NCBI GenBank assembly: GCA_027306605.1
Contig: DAHUZK010000020.1
Coordinates: 25,897 to 89,896 of the forward strand
DNA from: Acidimicrobiaceae bacterium
GTDB taxonomy: Bacteria > Actinomycetota > Acidimicrobiia > Acidimicrobiales > RAAP-2
DNA length: 64,000 nt
Direction: 5' to 3'
Position 1 is the stretch's first letter. Each line of letters starts with the position of its first letter. The notes under the pieces were generated by a model. That model ran no database searches, had not been told where the DNA came from, and saw only the letters and a program-made list of their open reading frames with translations. Position numbers and translations under genes: made by a program. Of this stretch, positions 20,622 to 29,282 are shown in pieces.

Positions 20622-22741
20622 GAGTCTGGCCCGGTGCGCCCTACCCCCTCGGTGCGACCTGGGATGGCGAGGGCGTCAACTTCGCGCTGTTCTCGGAGCA
20701 CGCCACGGCGGTCCGCCTGCTCTTGTTCGAGGCGGCCCAGGCGGGGAGACCGTCGGCAGTGGTCTCGCTGAACGAGACGACCGACCAGGTCTGGCACGCC
20801 TACCTCCCCGACGTGCGACCGGGCGCGCTCTACGGCTACCAGGTCGACGGGCCGTACGAACCGCACGGCGGCCATCGGTTCAATCCGGCGAAACTCCTCA
20901 TCGATCCCTACACCAAGGCGGTCAGTGGACCGATCCGCTGGGACGACGACCTCTTCGGCTACACCGTCGGCCACCACGACGAGGACCTCTCGAGGGACGA
21001 CCGCGACTCCTCGGCCGTCATGCCCAAGTCGGTGGTGGTCGACCCCGCCTTCACGTGGCAAGACGATCGGCCGCCGCGGACGCCGCTGAATCGCACCGTC
21101 GTCTACGAGGCACACGTGCGCGGTCTCACCCTGCAGCATCCGAGTGTGCCGGCACACCTGCGCGGCACGTACCTCGGCCTGGCGTCGGATCCCGTCCTCG
21201 ACCACCTTCTCGGGCTCGGGATCACCGCCATAGAGCTCATGCCGGTCCACCACTTCGTGTCCGATCGGGTTCTCGAGTCCCGTGGTCTCACCAACTACTG
21301 GGGCTACAACTCCATCGCGTTCTTCGCTCCCCACGTGGGCTACGCAACCGGCGGCTTGGGCCAGCAGGTCAGTGAATTCAAGTCGATGGTGCGCACGTTG
21401 CACCGGGCGGGGATCGAGGTCATCCTCGACGTCGTCTACAACCACACCGCCGAGGGAAACCACCTCGGCCCCACCCTGTCGCTGCGCGGGATCGACAACG
21501 CCGCCTACTACCGGCTCTCCCCCGAAGACCCCCGTTACTACGTCGACTACACGGGGACGGGGAACAGCCTGAACGTCCTGCATCCCCGGACCATGGCCCT
21601 GGTCACCGACAGCCTCCGGTACTGGGTCACCGATATGCACGTCGACGGATTCCGCTTCGACCTCGCACCCGTCTTGGCCCGCGGGGCCGGAGATGGCGAC
21701 GACAGCGCCTTCTTCGAGATCGTGCGACAGGACCCGGTCCTCTCGACGGTCAAGTTGATCGCCGAGCCCTGGGACGCCAGCGCCGACGGCAACCGGCTGG
21801 GGCGCTTTCCACCCGGCTGGTCCGAATGGAACGGCTCGTTCCGGGACTGCGTCCGGCGATTCTGGCGGGGCGACGACGGGGTGGTGCCCGAGCTCGCCTC
21901 CCGGCTCACCGGCTCGAGCGACATCTTCGCCCCGAGCGGGCGCCGGACCTATGCCAGCATCAATTTCGTCACGTGCCACGACGGCTTCACGCTCACCGAC
22001 CTCGTCAGTTACGAGCACAAGCGCAACCAGGCCAACGGCGAGGAGAACCGTGACGGGATGAACGAGAACTTCAGCCGGAACTGGGGGGCGGAAGGCGAGA
22101 CCGACTCGGTACGGATCCAGCGAGCCCGGGACAGGATGAAGCGGAACTTCCTGGCCACCCTCTTCCTCTCACAAGGTGTGCCCATGCTGCTCGGAGGAGA
22201 CGAGATCGGGCGGACCCAGCAGGGCAACAACAACGCCTACTGCCAGGACAACCCGCTCAGCTGGTTCAACTGGGACATCGGCGAGACCGGGCTCGACCTC
22301 AGGAATTTCGTCCGTGACGTCATTGCCGTCATGCAGGACAACCCCATCCTCCGGCGGCGCGCCTTCTTCACCGGAGAGCCTCATGCCGGCATGCTGACGA
22401 AGGACGTCACCTGGCTCCGTCCCGACGGGCAGGAGATGACCGAGGAGGACTGGACGGCGCCCGGACTGCACAGCATCGGGATGCTGCTGCTGGGAGTGGC
22501 GACCGACGACATCGACGTCCGGGGAAGATCGTACGCGGGCGACTCGCTGCTGGTGCTCCTCAATGCCGGCACCAGGTCGCGCTCCTACCTCTTGCCCAAG
22601 ATGGAACTGGCCGGATACTGGGTGGAGGAGCTCAACACTGCCAACCCGGGCCCCTGGGGCAGGTTCATCCGTTCCGACGCGGTCTCCCTGACGGCCCACT
22701 CGACCCTGCTGCTGCGCCACAGCGAACGACATCAACCGTGA
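20618..22741 (+). CDS. glgX: Glycogen debranching enzyme (GlgX/TreX type)
   Basis: 707 residues, GH13_11 isoamylase-type. Hydrolyses alpha-1,6 branch linkages. CBM48 at the N-terminus ('GVNFALFSEHATAVRLLLF'), 'YNHTAEGNHLGP', nucleophile Asp in 'GFRFDLAPVLARG' (~347), acid/base Glu in 'LIAEPWDAS' (~382), 'FVTCHDGFTLTDLVSY' and the typical 'HKRNQANGEENRDG'. GTG at 20618 overlaps the treZ stop (GTGA). Its position between treZ and treY reproduces the treZ-treX-treY order known from Sulfolobus, so TreX is an equally good name. It would linearise glucan so TreY can act. Confidence 0.95.
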   Translation: MRVWPGAPYPLGATWDGEGVNFALFSEHATAVRLLLFEAAQAGRPSAVVSLNETTDQVWHAYLPDVRPGALYGYQVDGPYEPHGGHRFNPAKLLIDPYTKAVSGPIRWDDDLFGYTVGHHDEDLSRDDRDSSAVMPKSVVVDPAFTWQDDRPPRTPLNRTVVYEAHVRGLTLQHPSVPAHLRGTYLGLASDPVLDHLLGLGITAIELMPVHHFVSDRVLESRGLTNYWGYNSIAFFAPHVGYATGGLGQQVSEFKSMVRTLHRAGIEVILDVVYNHTAEGNHLGPTLSLRGIDNAAYYRLSPEDPRYYVDYTGTGNSLNVLHPRTMALVTDSLRYWVTDMHVDGFRFDLAPVLARGAGDGDDSAFFEIVRQDPVLSTVKLIAEPWDASADGNRLGRFPPGWSEWNGSFRDCVRRFWRGDDGVVPELASRLTGSSDIFAPSGRRTYASINFVTCHDGFTLTDLVSYEHKRNQANGEENRDGMNENFSRNWGAEGETDSVRIQRARDRMKRNFLATLFLSQGVPMLLGGDEIGRTQQGNNNAYCQDNPLSWFNWDIGETGLDLRNFVRDVIAVMQDNPILRRRAFFTGEPHAGMLTKDVTWLRPDGQEMTEEDWTAPGLHSIGMLLLGVATDDIDVRGRSYAGDSLLVLLNAGTRSRSYLLPKMELAGYWVEELNTANPGPWGRFIRSDAVSLTAHSTLLLRHSERHQP

Positions 22742-25299
22742 ACGGGCCGCATCTGGGGTCGACGTACAGGCTCCAGCTGCAGGGGCTGGGCTTCCGCAGC
22801 GCAGCCGCAGTCGTCCCCTATCTGGCCGACTTGGGCATCGAGACCCTGTACCTGTCCCCGGTCTGGGCGGCCGTACCCGGGAGTCCCCACGGCTACGACG
22901 TGGTCGACCCCACCCGCCTCGATCCTTCGCTGGGCGGTCCGGAGGACTTCGAAGAGCTCGTGTCGGCTTTGCTGTCGCGCCGTATGCGTGCCCTCCTCGA
23001 CGTCGTGCCCAACCACATGGCGACGGACCGGGCCAATCCCTGGTGGTGGGACGTCCTGCGTCGGGGCCGGGCTTCGCCCGACGCCGGCGTCTTCGACATC
23101 GACTGGGACCGTCACGGCGGGCGCGTGCTGGTGCCGTCACTCGACGGGCCGCTGGCGCAGGTGCTCGCCGAGGGCGCCGTGACCCTTGACGACGACACCC
23201 GGGAGATCGACATCGGCGGTCAGGTCTTGCCGGCCGCCGACCACACACCGGACGGGCCGGCCGAGTCGGTCCTGGGTGCGCAGCACTATCGACCGGCCTC
23301 CTGGCGCCTCGGCGCGACAGAGGGCAACTACCGGCGCTTCTTCGACATCGGGTCGCTCATCGGGGTACGGGTCGAGGATCGAGGCGTCTTCGAGCGCACA
23401 CACGGGACCGTCCGCGCGCTGGTCCGGAACCCGGGGATCGCCGGGGTGCGCGTCGACCACGTCGACGGACTGGCAGATCCGACGCAGTACCTCCGACGGC
23501 TGCGCGCCCACCTGGCCGCCCCGCCCTCGGGTGCCCAGGAGCCTGTCGTCTTGGTGGAGAAGATCCTCGGGCCGGACGAGACGCTCGACCCACGCTGGCC
23601 CGTCGACGGCACGACCGGCTACGAGTTCGCCGATCGCGCCGTGAGTCTCTTCGTCGATCCGGCCGGGGCGGCACGCCTCCTCGCACTGGGTGCCGCCTTC
23701 ACGGGCTCACTCGATCCCTCCTTCGCCACCGAGTCCGTGCGCGCCAAGCGCGAGGTCATCGAACGGTCTTTCAGCGGTGACGTGGAGCGGCTCGCCCGAA
23801 TGTGCCGCTCCATACTCGACCAGCAAGAGCCGGGCCACGACCTCGCCACCCGTGACCTCTGTCAGGCCTGGGTGGATCTGACGGTGCACCTCGACGTCTA
23901 CCGCACCTACCTCGACGGTTCGGGTGACACCGCAGCGACCGATCGTGACCGCGTGGAGCGGGCCTTGCGAGCGGCCCGGCGCGCAGCAGGGAGTACGGCC
24001 CGCAATGCTCAGACGGAGCGCGCCCGCATCCTGTTGGCGCACAAGCTCCTGGCCGAGGTGCGCTCGGGGAGTCCCTGGCTCGAGGTGGCCCAGCGCTGGC
24101 AGCAGCTGAGCAGCGCCGTCATGGCAAAGGGGGTGGAGGACACGGCAACCTATCGCTACGCGGGCCTGTCAGCACATGCCGATGTCGGCAGTGATCCCGA
24201 CGGTCCATCGTCACCCGACGCGTTCCACCGGTTTGCCTCACGCCGGACGCGCGGTTTGAACGCGACGTCGACGCACGATTCGAAGCGCAACGAAGACGCT
24301 CGGTGCCGGCTTGCCGTTCTCTCGGAGATGGACGGGGAATGGGCGCTGTTGGTCCGTCGCTGGCACGAGCGCTACGGGCAGAACGGTCGGGAGCACGCCC
24401 GGGATCACGGTCCGGGGACGGCACCGCACCCGCTCGATGAGCTGAGGGTCTACGAGACGCTGTTCGCACTCTGGCCGTCCGGCCGTGCTCCGTCCACCGG
24501 CGGCGACGAGCTTCGCACTCGGGCGCAGGCCTACGTACGCAAGTCGGCGCGTGAAGCGAAGCTCTTCACTTCGTGGACCGACTCCGACGAGGTCTACGAA
24601 GAGCAGGTCTCGTCCTTCGTCGATCACGTGCACGCAGACGAAGACTTCCGGAAGGAGATGACACGGTTCTCCGACTCCGTCGGCGCTTCGACCCTCTGCA
24701 ATACCCTCGCCCTCGTGGTTCTCAAGACCTGCTGTCCGGGGGCACCCGACTTCTACCAAGGGACGGAATTCTTCGCGCCCACGCTGACCGATCCTGACAA
24801 CCGCAGGCCCGTGGACTTCGAGGCACGGGCGGCAGCGCTGGCCGATCTGCCGGAGACCTCGGAGGAGGCGGCTGCCCTGCTGCTGGCGGGGGGCCCGAAC
24901 GGCCTTCTCAAGCTTTACGTGACCCGATTGCTCCTGCGAGAGCGACAGCACAACGCGGATCTGTTCGACCGAGGAGCGTACCGGGCCCTCAGCGTCACTT
25001 CGGAGCATGCCCTCGCCTTCACGCGGGAGGCCGAGGGCCGGTGCCTGGTGATCGTCGTGCCGCGGCTCACGTGCAGGCTCGCTGCTGGCGGCGGCCTGCC
25101 CGTCGGCCACGACGTCTGGGGCGACACTGCAGTGGAGCTCGCCGACCAGCGTCATCTCCGGTTCCGCGACGTCCTCACGGGCCGAGTCCACGCCGCCCCC
25201 TCCGGTCGCCTCGTCCTGTGCGAAGTCCTCGGCATCCTGCCCGTGGCGGTGCTGCGTGCGATCCCGGACGGTGCCGGGCAGCCTATGCTCAGCGTGTGA
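22738..25299 (+). CDS. treY: Maltooligosyltrehalose synthase
   Basis: 853 residues, GH13_26. Converts the reducing-end maltose unit of a glucan to a trehalose unit by intramolecular transglycosylation. Starts with the family-typical 'STYRLQLQGLGFRSAAAVV' and 'DLGIETLYLSPVWAAVPGS'; nucleophile Asp in 'GVRVDHVDGLADP' (~240), acid/base Glu in 'VLVEKILG' (~275), later 'GVEDTATYRY' and 'TSTHDSKRNEDAR', both hallmark TreY motifs. GTG overlaps the glgX stop (GTGA). Last gene of the operon; no strong hairpin follows before the GNAT remnant. Confidence 0.95.
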   Translation: MNGPHLGSTYRLQLQGLGFRSAAAVVPYLADLGIETLYLSPVWAAVPGSPHGYDVVDPTRLDPSLGGPEDFEELVSALLSRRMRALLDVVPNHMATDRANPWWWDVLRRGRASPDAGVFDIDWDRHGGRVLVPSLDGPLAQVLAEGAVTLDDDTREIDIGGQVLPAADHTPDGPAESVLGAQHYRPASWRLGATEGNYRRFFDIGSLIGVRVEDRGVFERTHGTVRALVRNPGIAGVRVDHVDGLADPTQYLRRLRAHLAAPPSGAQEPVVLVEKILGPDETLDPRWPVDGTTGYEFADRAVSLFVDPAGAARLLALGAAFTGSLDPSFATESVRAKREVIERSFSGDVERLARMCRSILDQQEPGHDLATRDLCQAWVDLTVHLDVYRTYLDGSGDTAATDRDRVERALRAARRAAGSTARNAQTERARILLAHKLLAEVRSGSPWLEVAQRWQQLSSAVMAKGVEDTATYRYAGLSAHADVGSDPDGPSSPDAFHRFASRRTRGLNATSTHDSKRNEDARCRLAVLSEMDGEWALLVRRWHERYGQNGREHARDHGPGTAPHPLDELRVYETLFALWPSGRAPSTGGDELRTRAQAYVRKSAREAKLFTSWTDSDEVYEEQVSSFVDHVHADEDFRKEMTRFSDSVGASTLCNTLALVVLKTCCPGAPDFYQGTEFFAPTLTDPDNRRPVDFEARAAALADLPETSEEAAALLLAGGPNGLLKLYVTRLLLRERQHNADLFDRGAYRALSVTSEHALAFTREAEGRCLVIVVPRLTCRLAAGGGLPVGHDVWGDTAVELADQRHLRFRDVLTGRVHAAPSGRLVLCEVLGILPVAVLRAIPDGAGQPMLSV

Positions 25300-25309
25300 C
25301 GCAGGCAGG

Positions 25310-25581
25310 CTCGTCCCGCTGGTCCATCGCTTCGGAGAACTCCTTCCTCTGCATCGCCTCGAAGTCGTCGCTCCTCTCGATCGGGAGTGTCGCGACCTCG
25401 TTGTGAGATCCTGTCCGGCCCCGACGCCCGCAACGTCGCGTCACGGCGCGTCCTCGAGAAGAACGGCTTCGCGCTCGAGCGTGTCTCGGCACTACCGTCA
25501 GAGCCGACCGATGCCCCCATGGCGATTTACCGCCAGTCTCATTCGCGTGACAGCATGAACACCATGAGCGTCCGAGCATGA
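25310..25581 (+). pseudogene. Remnant of a RimJ/RimL-type GNAT acetyltransferase
   Basis: Only the C-terminal acetyl-CoA-binding end of a GNAT protein is recognisable: 'DARNVASRRVLEKNGFALE' in frame from about 25417 to the stop at 25581. A possible earlier piece ('HRFGELLPLHRLEVVAP') lies in a different frame at about 25330-25390, so a frameshift and a large N-terminal deletion are both suggested. The fragment cannot encode a functional enzyme. Its 3' end overlaps the next ATG by 4 bp (ATGA). The second-frame part is uncertain. Confidence 0.6.
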
Positions 25582-26672
25582 CCGCACGCGAAATCCGTGG
25601 CACGCACTCACGCGTGGTCGTGTGGGGCACCGGCTTCGTCGGCCGTATGGTGATTCCCGAGGTCGTGCGCCATCCGCTCTTCGAGTTGGTCGGCGTCGGC
25701 GTCAGCGCTCCGGACAAGGTGGGCCGCGATGCGGGGGACATCTGCGGCATCGGGCCCATCGGCGTGACGGCGACAGACGACATCGATGCCTTGATCGCCC
25801 TCCGGCCCGATGCCCTCGTGCACTACGGCCCCACCGCGGCGCATGCAGGCGAGAACATCGATCTCACCGGCCGGTTCCTGCGCGCAGGGATCGACGTTTG
25901 CTCGACGGCCATGACGCCGTGGGTGTGGCCCTCCATGTGGCTGAACCCGCCCGCCTGGATCGAACCCATCACCGAAGCCTGCGAGTCGGGCGGGGCGTCC
26001 TGCTTCACCACGGGTATCGACCCCGGCTTCGCCAACGACCTCTTCCCCATGACCCTCATGGGCCTCTGCGGAGAGGTCCGCTCGGTGAAAGCACTCGAGA
26101 TCCTCGACTACATCAACTACACCGGGGACTACGAGGACGAGATGGGCATCGGCAAACCGCCCGAGTTCACACCGCTCCTCGAGCACCAGGACATCCTCGT
26201 CATGTCCTGGGGCGCCACCGTGCCCATGATCGCCCACGCGGCGGGCATCGACCTCGACGAGATCACGACCACCTGGGACAAGTGGGTCACCCCGGCGCCG
26301 ATCGAGACCGCCAAGGGAGTGATCGAGCCAGGTTGTGTCGCCGCGATCCACTTCACGATCGAGGGACGGCTCGGCGGCGAGACGCGGATCGGGCTCGAGC
26401 ACGTCAACCGGGTCGGCACCGAGGCTGCGCCCGACTGGCCCCGCGGCACCGAGGACGACGTGTACCGGGTCGAGATCGAGGGTTCCCCGTCCATCCGCCA
26501 GGAGACCGCCTTCCGCTTCACGGACGGGTCCGGGCGCGACGCTGCCGCCGCGGGATGCCTGGCGACGGGGCTGCGCGCCCTCAACGCCGTGCCCGCCGTG
26601 CACGCGCTGCCACCCGGCTGGGTGACCGCACTCGACCTTCCCCTCATCCCCGGGGCCGGCACGATCCGCTGA
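25578..26672 (+). CDS. Dihydrodipicolinate-reductase-like NAD(P)-dependent oxidoreductase
   Basis: 364 residues. Rossmann start 'RVVVWGTGFVGRMVIPEVV' with the G-x-G-x-x-G pattern, then a DapB-type N-terminal domain and a second alpha/beta domain. Actinobacteria carry many such paralogues of unknown substrate next to catabolic genes, including amine-dehydrogenase-like members. It is far from lysine genes, so a DapB role is unlikely. ATG at 25578 overlaps the end of the degenerate GNAT frame; no strong ribosome site is visible. A hairpin overlaps its stop codon. Confidence 0.8.
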   Translation: MTAREIRGTHSRVVVWGTGFVGRMVIPEVVRHPLFELVGVGVSAPDKVGRDAGDICGIGPIGVTATDDIDALIALRPDALVHYGPTAAHAGENIDLTGRFLRAGIDVCSTAMTPWVWPSMWLNPPAWIEPITEACESGGASCFTTGIDPGFANDLFPMTLMGLCGEVRSVKALEILDYINYTGDYEDEMGIGKPPEFTPLLEHQDILVMSWGATVPMIAHAAGIDLDEITTTWDKWVTPAPIETAKGVIEPGCVAAIHFTIEGRLGGETRIGLEHVNRVGTEAAPDWPRGTEDDVYRVEIEGSPSIRQETAFRFTDGSGRDAAAAGCLATGLRALNAVPAVHALPPGWVTALDLPLIPGAGTIR

Positions 26673-26681
26673 TCGTGCCGG
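26656..26681. terminator. Bidirectional hairpin terminator
   Basis: CCGGCACGATC (26656-26666), loop CGCT, GATCGTGCCGG (26671-26681): an 11-bp perfect stem overlapping the stop of the plus-strand gene and lying 3 nt past the stop of the convergent gene, so it can serve both. Confidence 0.75.
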
Positions 26682-26683
26682 GC

Positions 26684-26989
26684 TCAGCCCCCGGGCCGGT
26701 GGTGCGCCACCAGCTCGACCCAGGTCACGCTGGACGGAGGACCCGTGACCCCGCCCTTGGCCAGTGCCTCGCCCAGCCGTGTCTCGAGGAACCGGGCCTG
26801 GTGCTCGGGGCTGTCCCAGACTTCGGTCACCACGAGGTGCCCGTCCTCGTTCAGGCCGGCCGCATGGACCTGGAGACCCTCGGGCCAGTCACCCTTCCCG
26901 GTCTCCATGTCGATGCCCAACTCCTTGTTGATCGCGTCGTACTCCTTCAACGTGACACCTTCGAACTCGAGGATCACCTGTGCCGGCAT
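26684..26989 (-). CDS. Small ABM-like (dimeric alpha+beta barrel) protein
   Basis: 101 residues: 'MPAQVILEFEGVTLKEYDAI' start, 'GLQVHAAGLNEDGHLVVTEVW' and 'QARFLETRLGEAL' give the strand-helix-strand pattern of the antibiotic-biosynthesis-monooxygenase/ferredoxin-like fold, common in small oxygenases and stress proteins. No catalytic residues can be assigned. ATG at 26989 has AAGGAG 8 nt upstream; an upstream frame start at 27031 does not. It follows the PhyH-type gene on the same strand after ~145 bp. Confidence 0.75.
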   Translation of the reverse strand: MPAQVILEFEGVTLKEYDAINKELGIDMETGKGDWPEGLQVHAAGLNEDGHLVVTEVWDSPEHQARFLETRLGEALAKGGVTGPPSSVTWVELVAHHRPGG

Positions 26990-27135
26990 TCTGTGCTCCT
27001 TCCTCACGGCGATGGACGCCGCGTCCATCATGAACGACGAAGCTGCGCGTCGCCTGGGAGACTTCTCTGAGGAGGCAGCGGCTTTCGTCGGGGATCATGC
27101 CTGTTCGTCGAGCACGGCGCCTCCGCTCCCCGGCG

Positions 27136-28002
27136 TCACCCTGGCGGCGTGTAGGGCTCCAGATCGATGCCCGGATAGCGGGCTGCGACGCCTTCGAGCG
27201 TCTCGTCGGTCCAGTAGGGATCGCCCGGCCGCGGGAAGCCGAACAGGTCGCGTTGGCGCACACTGCACTGCGGGATGAACCGCGCCCAGCGATCCGGATG
27301 CTGCTTGGGCCACGACATCTTGCCGCCCCACGTGGTGCCGCGGACCTGGAAGTCAGCCAGGAGCGAGAAGCGCGAGCGCTGCGTCCCCGTCATGTCCGAG
27401 CCACGGTGGAGGATGTCGGTCCGATAGAGGAGCAGTGATCCGGCCGGCCCCGTGCAGGCCACCTCCCGTTCGGCCAGCTCGCCGAACGGGAGGTAGAGCG
27501 GCGTGAACGGCACGGCCTTGCCGTCCTCGTAGGGCACGATGCGGGTCGGGCCGTCCTCCGCCGTGACGTCGGAGAGGTAGACGAAGGTGGTCAGCTGCTG
27601 GTAGCGGGGTTCGCCCCTGGGAACGACCAGGCTGTGACTGCCGTAGTCGCGGTGCAGGGGTTGGTCGTAGTCGACGGCTCCGGAGTACTTCGCCCACAGC
27701 TCGACCTTGTAGAGGTGGAGCTGTGGGGTCTCGAGATACCGCTCGGCCGCGTCCACGAGGTCGGGGTGCACCGCGAGGTGGTTGAGGTCCCACGAGCGGT
27801 AGGGGAACTCCTCGACGCCGGCGAACTGGCTCGTGGCGAGGTGTGCGTAGGAGTCAGGATCTGCGAAGTAGCGCTCGGGCCTCGGGAAGTGGAGCCAGAG
27901 CGCTTCCTGGGCGGCACGCAGCTCGTCGTCGTGCAGGAATCCCTCGAGGAGCGAGAACCCACGCTGGCGTACCTCGGTGAGGTTGGCATCCGGGACGCGC
28001 AT
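27136..28002 (-). CDS. Phytanoyl-CoA dioxygenase (PhyH) family protein
   Basis: 288 residues. Double-stranded beta-helix Fe(II)/2-oxoglutarate oxygenase: metal triad 'LHRDYG' (His and Asp) with distal 'ILHRGSD' (His), then 'RSRFSLLADF' with the Arg expected to bind 2-oxoglutarate. The substrate is unknown; family members hydroxylate acyl or small organic compounds. The ATG at 28002 starts a sequence that matches the family ('VRQRGFSLLEGFLHDDELR'); the open frame continues upstream but only as the antisense of the next gene. Divergent from the alcohol dehydrogenase with 42 bp between starts, so promoters must overlap. Confidence 0.85.
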   Translation of the reverse strand: MRVPDANLTEVRQRGFSLLEGFLHDDELRAAQEALWLHFPRPERYFADPDSYAHLATSQFAGVEEFPYRSWDLNHLAVHPDLVDAAERYLETPQLHLYKVELWAKYSGAVDYDQPLHRDYGSHSLVVPRGEPRYQQLTTFVYLSDVTAEDGPTRIVPYEDGKAVPFTPLYLPFGELAEREVACTGPAGSLLLYRTDILHRGSDMTGTQRSRFSLLADFQVRGTTWGGKMSWPKQHPDRWARFIPQCSVRQRDLFGFPRPGDPYWTDETLEGVAARYPGIDLEPYTPPG

Positions 28003-28044
28003 CGTTCGTGACCTTAGGCCAGGGTCGCGCCTACGCTCGCCCCT

Positions 28045-29232
28045 GTGCGCGCCGTTGTGTTCGACTTCGCCGATCCCGCCTTTCCCGCCTCCCTCAGCGA
28101 ACTGCCCGAGCCGGTCCTCCCGGGACCGTCCTGGGCACGCATCGAGGTGCTGACCGGCGGCATCTGCGGCAGCGACCTCCACCTCTTCAGCCACAACACC
28201 GGACCCTCCCCCACCCTGGCCTCCATCGGGACGTTCCCGTTCGTGCTCGGGCACGAAACGGCCGGACGCGTGGTGGAGACCGGTCCGGGGTGCCGCATCG
28301 AAACGGGGACGCGCGTGGCAATCGACCCGTGCATCCCCTGCTTGCCCCGCGGCATCGATCCGCCGTGCGCCAACTGCGCCCGCGGCTGGACCTCTTCGTG
28401 CCTCAACCTCGACAGCCGGATCCTCAGCTCGGGCCGCACCCTGGGCTACACGCAGGACCTCGGAGGTGGCTGGGCCGACACGGTCCTCGCCCACGACTCC
28501 ATGCTCCACCCGCTCCCCGATGCGGTCCCCGACCGTGGGGCGAGCCTGTACGAGCCCGTCTCCATCGCCTGCCACGGCCTGCTGCGGGCCAGTCCGGGGA
28601 ACGGGGAGCCCGTGCTCGTCGTGGGTGCCGGGATCCTCGGCCTCGCCACCGTTGCGGCACTGCGCGGGCTGTTCCCGGACTCGCCGGTCACCGTGCTGGC
28701 CCGGCACCCGCATCAGGGCGCGGCGGCACGTGCCTGCGGGGCGCAGCACGTGGTCCTGAGCGATCCCGACAACGGCCACTGGGAGGAGCTGGCGACGCTG
28801 TCGGGCTCCCGCATCGTGGGGCGCAAGCAGCACCAGATGCTGATGGGCGGGTTCCCCTGCGTCGTCGAGGCCGTGGGCGCTCCCCAGTCGGTGACCGAGT
28901 CGCTGCGGGCCGTGGCCCACCGGGGTTCGGTCCTCCTGCTCGGCACCGCCGGGATCAGCGAGGTCGACCTCACACCCGTCTGGTACAAGGAGGCTGCCCT
29001 GGTCGGCTCGATCGACCACACCGTGGACAGCACCTCGGCCCCGGGTCTGGCCGGCGGGCCCGATCGGCACTCGGTCGACCGGGCCATCGACGTCCTCGCC
29101 GCCGGGTTCCTCCCCGACGCGGTCGTCGTCACCCATGAGTTCGGGCTCGAGGACTATCGGGAGGCGGTCGAGACCGCGGTCGACCGGCGAGCCTCGCACG
29201 CGATCAAGGTCGTCTTCCGCCCCTCGGCCTGA
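28045..29232 (+). CDS. Zinc-dependent medium-chain alcohol dehydrogenase
   Basis: 395 residues, MDR superfamily. Catalytic zinc ligands in 'GGICGSDLHLF' (Cys) and 'LGHETAG' (His, Glu); a structural-zinc Cys cluster spread over 'CIPCLPRGIDPPCANC' plus a later Cys, longer than the classical CxxCxxC loop; NAD(P) site 'VLVVGAGILGLATVAAL'; 'YEPVSIACHG'. Probably oxidises a sugar, polyol or threonine-like alcohol. Start is GTG at 28045; the gap to the divergent PhyH gene is only 42 bp. Confidence 0.88.
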   Translation: MRAVVFDFADPAFPASLSELPEPVLPGPSWARIEVLTGGICGSDLHLFSHNTGPSPTLASIGTFPFVLGHETAGRVVETGPGCRIETGTRVAIDPCIPCLPRGIDPPCANCARGWTSSCLNLDSRILSSGRTLGYTQDLGGGWADTVLAHDSMLHPLPDAVPDRGASLYEPVSIACHGLLRASPGNGEPVLVVGAGILGLATVAALRGLFPDSPVTVLARHPHQGAAARACGAQHVVLSDPDNGHWEELATLSGSRIVGRKQHQMLMGGFPCVVEAVGAPQSVTESLRAVAHRGSVLLLGTAGISEVDLTPVWYKEAALVGSIDHTVDSTSAPGLAGGPDRHSVDRAIDVLAAGFLPDAVVVTHEFGLEDYREAVETAVDRRASHAIKVVFRPSA

Positions 29233-29282
29233 CGACTCCGGAGGAACGCGGCTCTCGCGCCCGGGTCCCCTGTGCCCTCTGG

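Noticed and set aside
20141..22018. Minus-strand open frame of 625 codons
   Set aside because: Antisense to treZ and glgX; no motif.
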